From positions 1-64,000 of the forward strand of contig VRVR01000027.1 in the NCBI GenBank assembly GCA_009859145.1: 64,000 nt of DNA, read 5' to 3'. Below, in pieces: positions 41,724 to 51,100 of this stretch. Every line of letters begins with the position of its first letter. Positions within the stretch are counted from its first letter, which is position 1. The notes beneath the pieces were generated by a model. That model had not been told where the DNA came from and did no database searches. It was given only the letters and a program-made list of their open reading frames with translations. The DNA is from Andalucia godoyi (lineage: Eukaryota; Discoba; Jakobea; Jakobida; Andaluciidae). The position numbers and the translations under genes are program-made.

Positions 41724-42446
41724 TCAGGAACGATTGTTCAGCAACATGATGAATTCCTCAAGAATACCGGATCCTCGATTCGCGAGAAAACGCCAAAACT
41801 CTTGCAGCGACTGTTCAGAGACTGACACACAGTTGTTGACAAACCACAGGGCGGCTTGTGGACCCGATACAGCTAGTCTGGCGTTCAGGATGTCTATTCC
41901 ACCATTGTTCAGCGCAACGGACAGATCCGCAACAGCATCCTTCATTAGCTGACCATGTTGGACCAGATATGCATGGATAGACGAGACATTCTTGCCATAG
42001 AGCTGCAAAAACTGCGACCGGGAAGGAAGATTGTCGATTGAAAAGGGCGCATCATGTGACTGCAGAGAATGGGACCCGGATGCAGAGCCATGTGCTGTGG
42101 ATCTGTGAGAAGCAACGGAAGTGGAAAAGTTCAACGTAGGAAAGAGAATCGCGCTGACTTCCTCGAAAACTGCAGGGTGCCGAGAAAGATACCGGTGACA
42201 ACGTCGAACTCCATCCAGGTGCATGGGATTCAGAACAATTTGCTGCATCCACCGTTTCACAGCATCTTTTCGATTGGCCATCGCAAACACGCCATCCGAT
42301 TCTGCAGGATCAATGTCATACAAATCATGCACACCCACAGAGAACACTGTATCATAATGAGTTGCAAAATAATTGAGAAAAGGATTCAGATTCGCATTGA
42401 AAGCAGTTGCCAAGTCCTTTCGCGTCCAAACAGAAGACGATGTCAT
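41724..42446 (-). CDS. Tandem-adaptor protein A
   Basis: A 240-residue protein (ATG 42446). Residues 7-103 are the shared adaptor (WTRKDLATAFNAN, AVKRWMQQIVLNPM, AILFP). A Ser/His-rich linker leads to SIDNLPSRSQFL and then a second helical unit (about 145-240). The second unit follows the same order of features: a start helix with N and Y, HAYLVQHGQLMKDAVADL, ALWFVNNCVSVSE, and a terminal FWRFLANRGSGILEEF that mirrors the first unit's RYLSRHPAVFEEV. I read it as a diverged duplicate of the adaptor. There is no catalytic or NTPase domain, so a bridging or inhibitory role is likely (inference). A closely related paralogue follows. Confidence 0.7.
   Translation of the reverse strand: MTSSSVWTRKDLATAFNANLNPFLNYFATHYDTVFSVGVHDLYDIDPAESDGVFAMANRKDAVKRWMQQIVLNPMHLDGVRRCHRYLSRHPAVFEEVSAILFPTLNFSTSVASHRSTAHGSASGSHSLQSHDAPFSIDNLPSRSQFLQLYGKNVSSIHAYLVQHGQLMKDAVADLSVALNNGGIDILNARLAVSGPQAALWFVNNCVSVSEQSLQEFWRFLANRGSGILEEFIMLLNNRS
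42138..42428 (-). other. Shared adaptor domain, copy 3
   Basis: First unit of tandem-adaptor protein A; about 97 residues from WTRKDL to AILFP. Confidence 0.75.
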
Positions 42447-42932
42447 CCCCGTAGACCCGTGTGGGATGGTTTGAAAGGCGAGTAACAAAGAGGAAGAAAA
42501 AATGCAGAATCAATTTTTGTTACAGATTCATTCGTTTTCACCCAGAGAAATTGATATCTTCTCCGGAGCAATTATGTTTCGACACGTGTCGAATGGGAAG
42601 TTTCTGAATTGGCAAAGTTGTTCAGAAGAAGTGTATATATATATTTGCTGAAAATTGTCGACATTTCGATAGTTCGATCCGGAGGACGCATTCTCGACAT
42701 CGATAAGCTGTCTGACGTCTGCAAGATCCTCTCGTAAAACACAGGTTAGCGTTTACTCTTTGAATGGAAATTCAAGCAACAGCTGAATACCGTTGACGAC
42801 GGAAGCCACAACGTTGCGGAGTCCGTGAAATACTCTATCCTTCAACAAAAAATCAATAAAATTACATCACATTCAATGTTTACGTTCTACATTGTGGTGC
42901 ATGACAAAACGTCAACCGAAGGAAAAGCACAC
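42447..42932. other. Intergenic region between paralogues
   Basis: 486 bp with a short (TA)n tract near 42,637-42,648. No gene seen. Confidence 0.4.
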
Positions 42933-43676
42933 CTATGGAATACGTTGGAATGAGGACAGGTTATCCAACAGCTGAATGAACTCATCCAGAATGCCAGATC
43001 CTTGGTTGTCGAGAAAACGCCAAAATTCGCGAAGTGACTGGTCCGAGATGGATACGCAGTTGTTGACAAACCACTGCGCAGCTTGCGGAGGTGACTCCCC
43101 GAGTTTGTGAGCCAGGACACTGGTCCATCCTTTGGAATGCGCGATTGGGAGGCTGGCAACCGCATCCTTCATCATCTGATCTTGCTGGACCAGATACCCA
43201 TGGATGGACGAGGCATTCTCGTGGTAAATCTGCAAAAACTGTTCTCGAGAAGGAAGATGGGCGATCGAAAAGGATGCATCCTGCGGCCGCAGCGTCTGCG
43301 AGGTGGACGCAGTCCCATGCACTGTGGGTGCTTGAGAAGCAGCACGGGTCGGAATACTCGCAGCAGGCGGAAAGAGAATGGTGTTGACTGTCGCTAGAAC
43401 AGCGGGATACCGAGACAGAAATGCGTGGAAACGCGGAATAGCATCCGGATACTGCTCATTGAGGACGATCCTTTTCATCCATCGCTTCACAGATTTTTCT
43501 CGATCATCCATATCCAGCAAGGCATCCGACGGACCAGGGCTAATGCTGTACAAGGCATGCACTGCATCCTTGAAGACGGTATCGTATTGCTCCTCAAAGT
43601 AAGTGGAAAAAGGCTTCACATTCGCTTGGAAAGCAGCCTTCAATTCGGAAGCTGTCCAAGGAGTAGAGGACGCCAT
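42933..43676 (-). CDS. Tandem-adaptor protein B
   Basis: A 247-residue paralogue of protein A (ATG 43676). An acceptor-like CCCCCCGCAG lies about 57 nt upstream. Adaptor unit 1 spans residues 7-103 (WTASELKAAFQAN, SVKRWMKRIVLN, TILFPP). The linker ends SIAHLPSREQFLQIY and unit 2 reads HGYLVQQDQMMKDAVASL, QWFVNNCVSIS, FWRFLDNQGSGILDEF. The linker-to-unit-2 half is closer between A and B than the first unit is, so the second unit is probably under stronger constraint in this pair. The gene lies between A and the kelch-ROCO gene, all on the minus strand. Confidence 0.7.
   Translation of the reverse strand: MASSTPWTASELKAAFQANVKPFSTYFEEQYDTVFKDAVHALYSISPGPSDALLDMDDREKSVKRWMKRIVLNEQYPDAIPRFHAFLSRYPAVLATVNTILFPPAASIPTRAASQAPTVHGTASTSQTLRPQDASFSIAHLPSREQFLQIYHENASSIHGYLVQQDQMMKDAVASLPIAHSKGWTSVLAHKLGESPPQAAQWFVNNCVSISDQSLREFWRFLDNQGSGILDEFIQLLDNLSSFQRIP
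43368..43658 (-). other. Shared adaptor domain, copy 4
   Basis: First unit of tandem-adaptor protein B; WTASEL to TILFPP. Confidence 0.75.
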
Positions 43677-44236
43677 TTTGGTGCGCAAAAGAGGACCAGT
43701 TGAAACCTCTATTGCACGGGAAACGTGAAATCTGCGGGGGGAAATTGAAAGTTGTGGAGGTTTTGTTCGATTGGTGGAAAAGAGAAAAGGGCAGAAAGAG
43801 TCGCGCCATCTTGGGATTTGGGTGAGCTGCCTGCGTTTTCATTGGGGCTGGCTGGCCGAAAAGGCGTCAGATCCATCTTCCGCACGGAATGAACCTCTGC
43901 TTGCACAACTTGTCCTGAGCTGTCATCTGGGCTGTGTGATCAGACTGTGTTCTTTCGGTGGGGGCGCCTAGCGTCTGCAGCAGCTTGTTGACGTCCAGGA
44001 TGTTCCAAGATGGTTTCCCGCGCAACAGTTGGGGAATGTTCGCATGAGTGATGATGATGACTGCGGCATCTAGGACCAATGTGATAATGACCGATGATTT
44101 TAATGGGAATGTCAGTTTGTTCGTGCAACATTTCGACACCGTTTGGTACAGCTACTGCGGTTCGTTTGTGCGGCAAAAAGTGTGAAGCTTTATGTGACGC
44201 TCGATTTCGGTGCAAAGATTGTGGAAAGCCTCGAAG
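43677..44236. other. Intergenic region
   Basis: 560 bp between minus-strand genes. A minus frame at 43867-44139 (90 codons) has a hydrophobic stretch, but I cannot support it as a gene. Confidence 0.35.
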
Positions 44237-47200
44237 CTAGGGGGCACTGGGAGTAGGGGGAAAGAGAATGGCGCTGACATCCGCAAGCAGGTCCGGGTAC
44301 TTAGAAAGAAAACGGAGGAAACGCCAAACACCATCCTTGTGCATGGGATTCAGAACGATGTGGCTCATCCAGCGATGTACAGCTTCATGTCGATCATCCA
44401 TCGTCAGCACGGATCCTGACAGACCAGGGTTAATATTGTACAAGGCATGCACTGCCTCCTTGAAAACGGAATCATAGTACCTTGCAAAATAGTCGAGAAA
44501 GGGACGAACGTTCGCATTAAAAGCATCTGTTAATTCGTTTCGCGTGCAGGATGACAAAGATGCCACACAAACGGACTCACTCCGAATGACAAGTGTACAT
44601 GAAAGCACGGACCTGGACATCGGATCCTCGCTCAGGAACGCAGTCAACAAGGCAACCAAATCTGGCACATCCGTCTCACCAGGGGAAGACAGAGTATCAA
44701 AATGGAAGATCGACGACGTTCCCTGCTTTCGATCAAGACGGATTCTGCATTGCACGGAGCCATCAGGACGACAAACGATCACATCAAGCCCCAGTGCCGG
44801 GGGAGACTGATCGGAAATTGGAGGATACAGATTTTTCCTTCCCAAGAACGTCATGAACCGCCAGAAGTGCAGATCGGTCACCACACCGTCAATGATCCCA
44901 AACAAGTGTCTAAGACCAACGCACCGCACGGTGCACGAAGAATGCTTGAATCCAGCCTTCTCGGAGCATTCCGTCTTCCAGCGACTATCAAGCGCATCAG
45001 GAGAGTCTCCGAGCGAATCACAATGGCGATGCCACTGTGGGAAAAATACGAATTTGGATTCTGGGTCCATGGGAACCACAACGCCAAGCGTAACGAGCAT
45101 TTCACAAACTTGCTTTGCAACCAACTTATGAGAATCAACAGAGCAAATCCTGTTGGTCCGAAGATGCCCTTCCAGAATCTGTTGAGCAGTTGCAGACGGA
45201 ATGATACTCGCATTCTCCAACAAATACTTGTAGGCAGCCTTTGTCTCGTCAGAAACATGCAGTAGTCCCCCCTTTCCATCCGTCTGCGGAATTAGCTGTG
45301 CACAGGTCTGAATGAACACATCCGGTCGCAGAACGATCATATGCTCATCCGACGAACAGGCGAAGAGACATCCAAGTGCCACCAGATCATCAAAGCATTC
45401 CTTCACCTCGGCATTCGACTTGCACACGCTGGCAATTCCGGGAATCTTATTGCGAATGCGGTCAACTGGGAGAACTACATCTTTGCAATTCTTGCACAAG
45501 CTCTCCACAACAAGGTTACGGAGAAGAACCTTTGGCAACTCAAGGTGAAATCGTCGAATGGCATCTGAAAGCTGTGTCATCATCTTTTCTTGATTCAGTT
45601 TCAGACCACCAATGCGCTGATCAGGGTTATTTTCGACAATCGTAAAATACCCATCATTTTCGACATAAGCATCTTGAAAGAAAACACTCAATTGCGGATT
45701 CTTCAGAAAACATTTCAAACAGGCATTGAGCGCATTCAAAAAGTCTTCCCGTGCTTGAGAAGACTCATTTTCTATGAATCCACCATGTGTTCCAATCAGC
45801 ACCACTTTGGATACTGATTTCTCATTTTCGGACACATTGCAGGCACGGACATTGGCGATGATACGCAGCCATGAAATGACATTCTCCTCAATTGCCTTCT
45901 CCAGGATACCGTTTCCATGGGCATCGTGCAGAACCCGTAAGCTAAACACACAAAAGTACAGAGATTGTTTGCCGAAAAAGAGCGGATCGAACACTCGAAA
46001 CACGTTCTGACCAGCGAAATCAAGAATGCTCACCGATAGCGTTTCTCCCTCCAGTTCTGTCAACACTCGAGAGGTAACATCGATGCGCTCATTCGCAGTC
46101 ACATGCTCGCGAGCAACATTCGGTGATGATTGCGAAGTGGACCTAGATGGCACTTGATTCTCTGTTGTCGCACCCGCTGAATTGTCAACGTGCGCGGAAG
46201 CTGGTGGAGACATTGCATGCTCTTCATTTGCTTGGCCACTAGTCGTATCATCCGTATTTCGAGACTGCATCAACGTCTCTGGCTTCCCTTTTGCAACCTG
46301 CTGCTGCATCAACTGTGACAGCAACGTTGTTCCAGTGTTCATCGTTGTATCCGTCCACGCATGATTTCGTATGGATATCTCCATTGTCTTCACATCGCCC
46401 ACTTCCGTCGAGTTCTCCGTGGGATCAAACTTCTCTCCACCAGACGACAGGTTCTTGATCAAGCTCGTCTTTCCCACTCGCGCATTTCCAACGACCAGCA
46501 AGCGCACGCGCGACGGTCGCACCCAGACGTCATCATCAATCTCGATATCGGAAACATCAATCTTCACTTCTTTGGCACTGGGAACTGGGAATCCTAACGG
46601 ACGCGATGCATCGAGGTCATCCAGCAGGAATCCATTCGACGACAAATTGATTTCTGTTTTCACGGAAGGCACTTCCTTTCTGTCCACCAGATACGTGGCG
46701 GAAGAAAGGCGCACTTGAAAATCAGAGTTTTCAGAAGGCGACACGAGTGCTCGCGCTCGACACTTTGCGCTGATGGTGCATGCTGCACTTGGAACTAGTG
46801 GCAATTCTTCCACAGTGCGCGAGCTTTGGTGCCAACCGCCGACAACCACGATCCGGTTCTGATAATTCACAGCGGCAGAATAACAGCGATCTGACAACAA
46901 TGCGGGGCCTTTGAACCACCGATTCATCCTTGGCTCGTAGATTTCCACATCCCGCCGCTTGGGATAACCTCCGATTGCATAAATCAAGTCGTGAACCACC
47001 GCAGCCGCATGTCCATGCCGGGGTCTCTGCATGTCACAAACACGACGCCACGCTGTGTGATCACGAGGATCGAATCGTTCCACCGTCGACAGTGGGGTTC
47101 CATTGTCGCCAAGGCCACCGATCGCAAAGATGCACCCTTTGGAGGCAAGAGTGCCAGAAGCGAACTCCTGTCGGCCCTCCTTCCAGCTTCCAACTTTCTC

Positions 47201-47743
47201 GGTCCACGCATGCGATTTTGAATTGTAGCTTTCAACAGACAGTAGAGGCAGGTTCTTTGCGACTGCACCTCCGAACACGTATATGTGGCCTGCCAGCGAT
47301 GCTGCACAATGGTGGCTTCGGGGCCTGCTCAGAGAATTGGGCGATACGCTAAACGACGCTGAGGCATCTGGAGAAGCTCTCCACAATTCAACAGAATCCA
47401 AGATTGTTTCATCCGTGCTTTGTCCACCAATCGCAAATATTGTGCCTTCAAGCTCCACGGCAGCAAAATGGCTTCGTGGTAGATGTAGTTCAGTACAGAC
47501 GTCCCACTTCTCTTGCGAACTCCGTGGATTGCAGGTGAACTGTTCCACAGAAGACAGATACCTCCGAAAATATACTTTGCCATCATCATATCCACCGATT
47601 GCGTACACATTGGAGTTGTGGACAACAGCGGACAGCGCATACCGGTTATTTCTTAAGCTCGGCATACGTTTCCACATTCCATCCTCGGGTAAATCATGGT
47701 CCGCTGGCCACTGCAATGGCGCGAGGCTCTGAAGATGTGTCAT
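44237..47743 (-). CDS. Kelch-repeat ROCO GTPase with C-terminal adaptor domain
   Basis: A 1,168-residue protein (ATG 47743, MTHLQSLAPL). Six kelch blades fill about residues 30-380 (VYAIGGYDD, IFAIGGQST, IYVFGGAV, IFAIGGLGD, IYAIGGYPK, IVVVGGWHQ), forming a propeller likely to bind a ligand. The Roc GTPase follows: P-loop VGNARVGKTSLIKNL near 421, G2 STEVGD, a Ser/Thr/Asn-rich insertion, G3 ILDFAGQ near 575, and G4 VVLIGTHGG, with Gly in place of the usual Asp. COR-like sequence comes next, and residues 1066-1168 are the shared adaptor. The G2-G3 core resembles the other ROCO gene closely (FDFAGQ/LDFAGQ, DPLFF), so the two are paralogues with different sensor halves. Probable role: ligand-sensing switch feeding the tandem adaptors next door (inference). 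Confidence 0.85.
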   Translation of the reverse strand: MTHLQSLAPLQWPADHDLPEDGMWKRMPSLRNNRYALSAVVHNSNVYAIGGYDDGKVYFRRYLSSVEQFTCNPRSSQEKWDVCTELHLPRSHFAAVELEGTIFAIGGQSTDETILDSVELWRASPDASASFSVSPNSLSRPRSHHCAASLAGHIYVFGGAVAKNLPLLSVESYNSKSHAWTEKVGSWKEGRQEFASGTLASKGCIFAIGGLGDNGTPLSTVERFDPRDHTAWRRVCDMQRPRHGHAAAVVHDLIYAIGGYPKRRDVEIYEPRMNRWFKGPALLSDRCYSAAVNYQNRIVVVGGWHQSSRTVEELPLVPSAACTISAKCRARALVSPSENSDFQVRLSSATYLVDRKEVPSVKTEINLSSNGFLLDDLDASRPLGFPVPSAKEVKIDVSDIEIDDDVWVRPSRVRLLVVGNARVGKTSLIKNLSSGGEKFDPTENSTEVGDVKTMEISIRNHAWTDTTMNTGTTLLSQLMQQQVAKGKPETLMQSRNTDDTTSGQANEEHAMSPPASAHVDNSAGATTENQVPSRSTSQSSPNVAREHVTANERIDVTSRVLTELEGETLSVSILDFAGQNVFRVFDPLFFGKQSLYFCVFSLRVLHDAHGNGILEKAIEENVISWLRIIANVRACNVSENEKSVSKVVLIGTHGGFIENESSQAREDFLNALNACLKCFLKNPQLSVFFQDAYVENDGYFTIVENNPDQRIGGLKLNQEKMMTQLSDAIRRFHLELPKVLLRNLVVESLCKNCKDVVLPVDRIRNKIPGIASVCKSNAEVKECFDDLVALGCLFACSSDEHMIVLRPDVFIQTCAQLIPQTDGKGGLLHVSDETKAAYKYLLENASIIPSATAQQILEGHLRTNRICSVDSHKLVAKQVCEMLVTLGVVVPMDPESKFVFFPQWHRHCDSLGDSPDALDSRWKTECSEKAGFKHSSCTVRCVGLRHLFGIIDGVVTDLHFWRFMTFLGRKNLYPPISDQSPPALGLDVIVCRPDGSVQCRIRLDRKQGTSSIFHFDTLSSPGETDVPDLVALLTAFLSEDPMSRSVLSCTLVIRSESVCVASLSSCTRNELTDAFNANVRPFLDYFARYYDSVFKEAVHALYNINPGLSGSVLTMDDRHEAVHRWMSHIVLNPMHKDGVWRFLRFLSKYPDLLADVSAILFPPTPSAP
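44240..44548 (-). other. Shared adaptor domain, copy 5 (kelch-ROCO C terminus)
   Basis: About 103 residues: CTRNELTDAFNAN (the usual first Trp is Cys), DSVFKEAVHALYN, VLTMDDRHEAVHRW, IVLNPM, AILFPPTP. Confidence 0.75.
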
Positions 47744-48159
47744 GGAAAAGGGAGGCGGGGGACTTTTTGCAGCTCGAAGGACCCTCAATATCACAGGATA
47801 GAGCAATCTGTTTTCTTCACCAACCTTGCCAACAAAAAAAAACAAACGAAGTTCTCCCTCAATTTTCAAGTAATCACCATTAATCCGGGTCAACTGTCAG
47901 CCCGTTTGCTACAACCGGCGGGAACCGATGCGATCGGGAGACAGCTCTTGCCGAAGGAATGCCGTATTCGAAAAATACCGATTGAGGGAGGCTCAACAGT
48001 GAGATACCGTTCAATGAACATCGCTTTTATGAAATACATCACAACAAGAGCAAACGACGAGGTGAAACACACCATTACAAGGAAACAATCTCTGGGCAAG
48101 CCTGCAGGGTTTTAGAGCCAAGGACAACCGCAAAGACGTGGGGGACAGAAGTGTTTTTG
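47744..48159. other. Intergenic region
   Basis: 416 bp between two minus-strand genes; no gene seen. Confidence 0.4.
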
Positions 48160-51100
48160 TTAGTGAAGAACAAGCAAAAATAGCACAACATTTGTTAGCA
48201 AGCAAGCACAAATCAAGTGAAATGGCGATAACCAGACAAATCTGGAAGGATGGGGATACGTCCTGTCTTGCTCAGCGGTCAGTTCTTTTGCGGCACGGCA
48301 TTGGAGAAGCGTCCGCACTGCCTTGTCATTCTGCGTGCGCTCCGCAGAGTGCAAACCTTGGTTCAGCAAGTCAGGATCGGAGATCAAAGAACGTTGACAC
48401 GTGTCCTTGGAATTGGGCCCAGCAAGCAAGCAAGCCAAATCTGCAATGAACGAGTGCAGGGTCTTATCATCCATGTTGGTTGCAATCGCACAGGCGTGTT
48501 GATAGCAGATCAGCGAACGTGGCCATTCATCTGCGTTTGCGTATCGAATTCCCAGCGCTGCATGCGCACGGCCAAGGAATCGAGGAGAATCTGAATTCTC
48601 TGCCATTTCTAGCGCTTGTTGAGCATAGTCAACAGCCTTCTTTGCATGCAAACTGGCTCGACTCCCGTCCGCATTTTGTCGCTGTCCCTCGAGTTTCGAA
48701 AGGTTAGCGAGCGACAAGTACTGTCCGATGATGTTGTTACACTTCACTGCGTGGTTCAAACTGTTGATGAGTGCTTCCTCTGCTTCCTCATACTTGTTTT
48801 GCAGAAGCAGAAAAGCTGCGTATTCCAGTAGAACGTTGGAAAGATCCGAACAATCAAAAAGCTTCATTTTCTCAATTGCCTGTTCAAAGGAATCTGCAGC
48901 GGACGATGAATCCCCTTCTAATTTCGCACATTGTGCTTTGCGGCACAATACTTCGACCGCGAATATTCTTTCTTCGTCTTTTTGAAGATTATTCTCTTGC
49001 AGAATCTCGATCTCCTTCAGCTTCAACTTCGCATCCTCCAACCTGCCTTCTTCCAAGAACGCATCCACCAGGGTTAGAAGGTAGGCAATGAGAGTTCTTG
49101 GCTTGGACGGATTTTCTCCCTCTTTTCCTCCAATGATACTGACTACCTCGACTTCAAACAGAGAGACTTCTTTAAAATCACGGAAAACACGTAAATTCTC
49201 AATCTTGAGAAGCCGAAACGGATGCATCAGCTCTCCGACACCCAAAGCATCGATTCCTGCTCCCCTCTCCTTCACCAGTGCTTGCACACTCTCATAGTAT
49301 TTCTCAAACTCCTGTCGATCAACTCCGATTAGAGCGCACATTTGCCTTTCGTAGCAGCATAAGACTTCAGGAAGTACTTCATGACTAAGAGGCCCACTTT
49401 CGGAATTAAACAGTTGCATCACTAACATGACCAGTTCTGTTGAAACTGTCTGCTCGTTTCGAGAATCATAGTACCATAAAAGACACTGGAATGTCGAGAG
49501 GAACCCGCCTTTCAGTCGAGTTACGTGCAACTCCAAGACTTTCCACAAGTTTTCCAGATCTGATTGGATCATCCGCGACCCTAGGTTCTTCTTATTAGTA
49601 TCCTGGCTTTGTAGTAGTGACCAATACTTTGTACTGATCTCCGCGTAATGTTCCCGAAAGGCTTCCAGGATGCGGTCCGTCGAATCGTGGTCCGGAACCT
49701 GCGCCGCCAGAAAACACGACGTTACCGGCTGGATGTTCCAAACGTCGAAATCATTTCGGTCGCTGCCCTCGACGAAGACGTATCCCATTACATTGAGCGA
49801 ATATCCTTTTCTAATCAGGCTGCGACGTTGCAGCTGCGCCAACATTTCATCGCACTTCTCCAAATAAGAACCATACTGCCCGTTTGCTTTTGATAACTTT
49901 TTCAGGAAGTCTTTTGGATCAACAATCAACCCATAAAACGGAACCAGTACACGGAGGAACTGCTGACAGACCACATCCAGTTGATCGTACGGTTCTCGAA
50001 GACGACCGACCATGTCTTCCAGAGGAGTATTTGCCATCTTCTTCAACAACGTACCGTATCGAACATGTTGGAGCACAGTCTCTGGTGACTCTGTCTTATT
50101 GAGCTGCCAATATGCTGCAGCAACCTTGATAGAAAGTGGACAACCTCGCAAGGCTTGTATCAGTCGGGGAAGGAAAGGATCCCGCACCCATGACCCTCGA
50201 CCACTCGTGGTGTCGAGCTGCTGAAGAAAAAGCTCTTTTGAGCTGTTGAGATCAAAATGGCACAGATTCAGTGCATTGCCCCCTGGGGCCACTCGCCACA
50301 ACATGTCTTCTTGAGAGGCACCATGCAGTCTGGAACCTATGAGCACAGTAACACACTGGTCCGCTTGAGAGAACGCGGAAGAGTTGAGATCCGTCAACAA
50401 TTCTCTGAAATCCTTCACATCCTGCGCTGTGAGGCAGCAACGACCAACACCATCCGCGTTCAGCACAACCTCAAAGTGGTCGAGAATCAGCACTTTACGA
50501 CGAGCATCCGATGCCAACCACTTTTTGATCTTCGCAGCCCTGACAATGCCCGTCCTAAAATCAATTTCATAGAAAGCTGAAGATGGTTCAGTCGATTTCC
50601 ACCACCAAGTCAAGTACTTCAGAAGTGCCGTCTTTCCAATCCCGACCGAGCCATGAATCACAAAAATGTTTCGTCCTTCTTGTGGACATTTCAGCATCTG
50701 TTCATCAATTTCTGTGAATTCGGGAAGACGACCCACGAGGGAAAGGTGTTCTGAGCACTCTCCAACATCCAAAGGATTCTGCAGATTCCCATCCACTTGC
50801 ACGGTGTCGTTGCTTGACGTACTTTGGAAGGCCTTCGAACTGTTCACGAACACAACTGGTAAGAACCAGTCCTGCAATCCAATCGAATTTTCGTGGTTGG
50901 CAACCTTGGTGTCGCAAGCTCGGAGACTCTTCCGTGCCAGCATCGCAGCATAACCAGGATTGCATGGGTGTCGAAATAAATGTTCGTAAAAGGCCAGCAT
51001 GAATTCTCTTGACGAATCCTCAAGCACAGAATGGGAAAAACCAACTACGAAGGAAGCGTTGTTCGCGATTAAATGAGCTGCCATTGCTTTGGAATTGGAA

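Noticed and set aside
43867-44139. 90-codon minus-strand gene between the tandem-adaptor and kelch-ROCO genes
   Set aside because: Short, no domain, no acceptor-like site before the start; could be chance.
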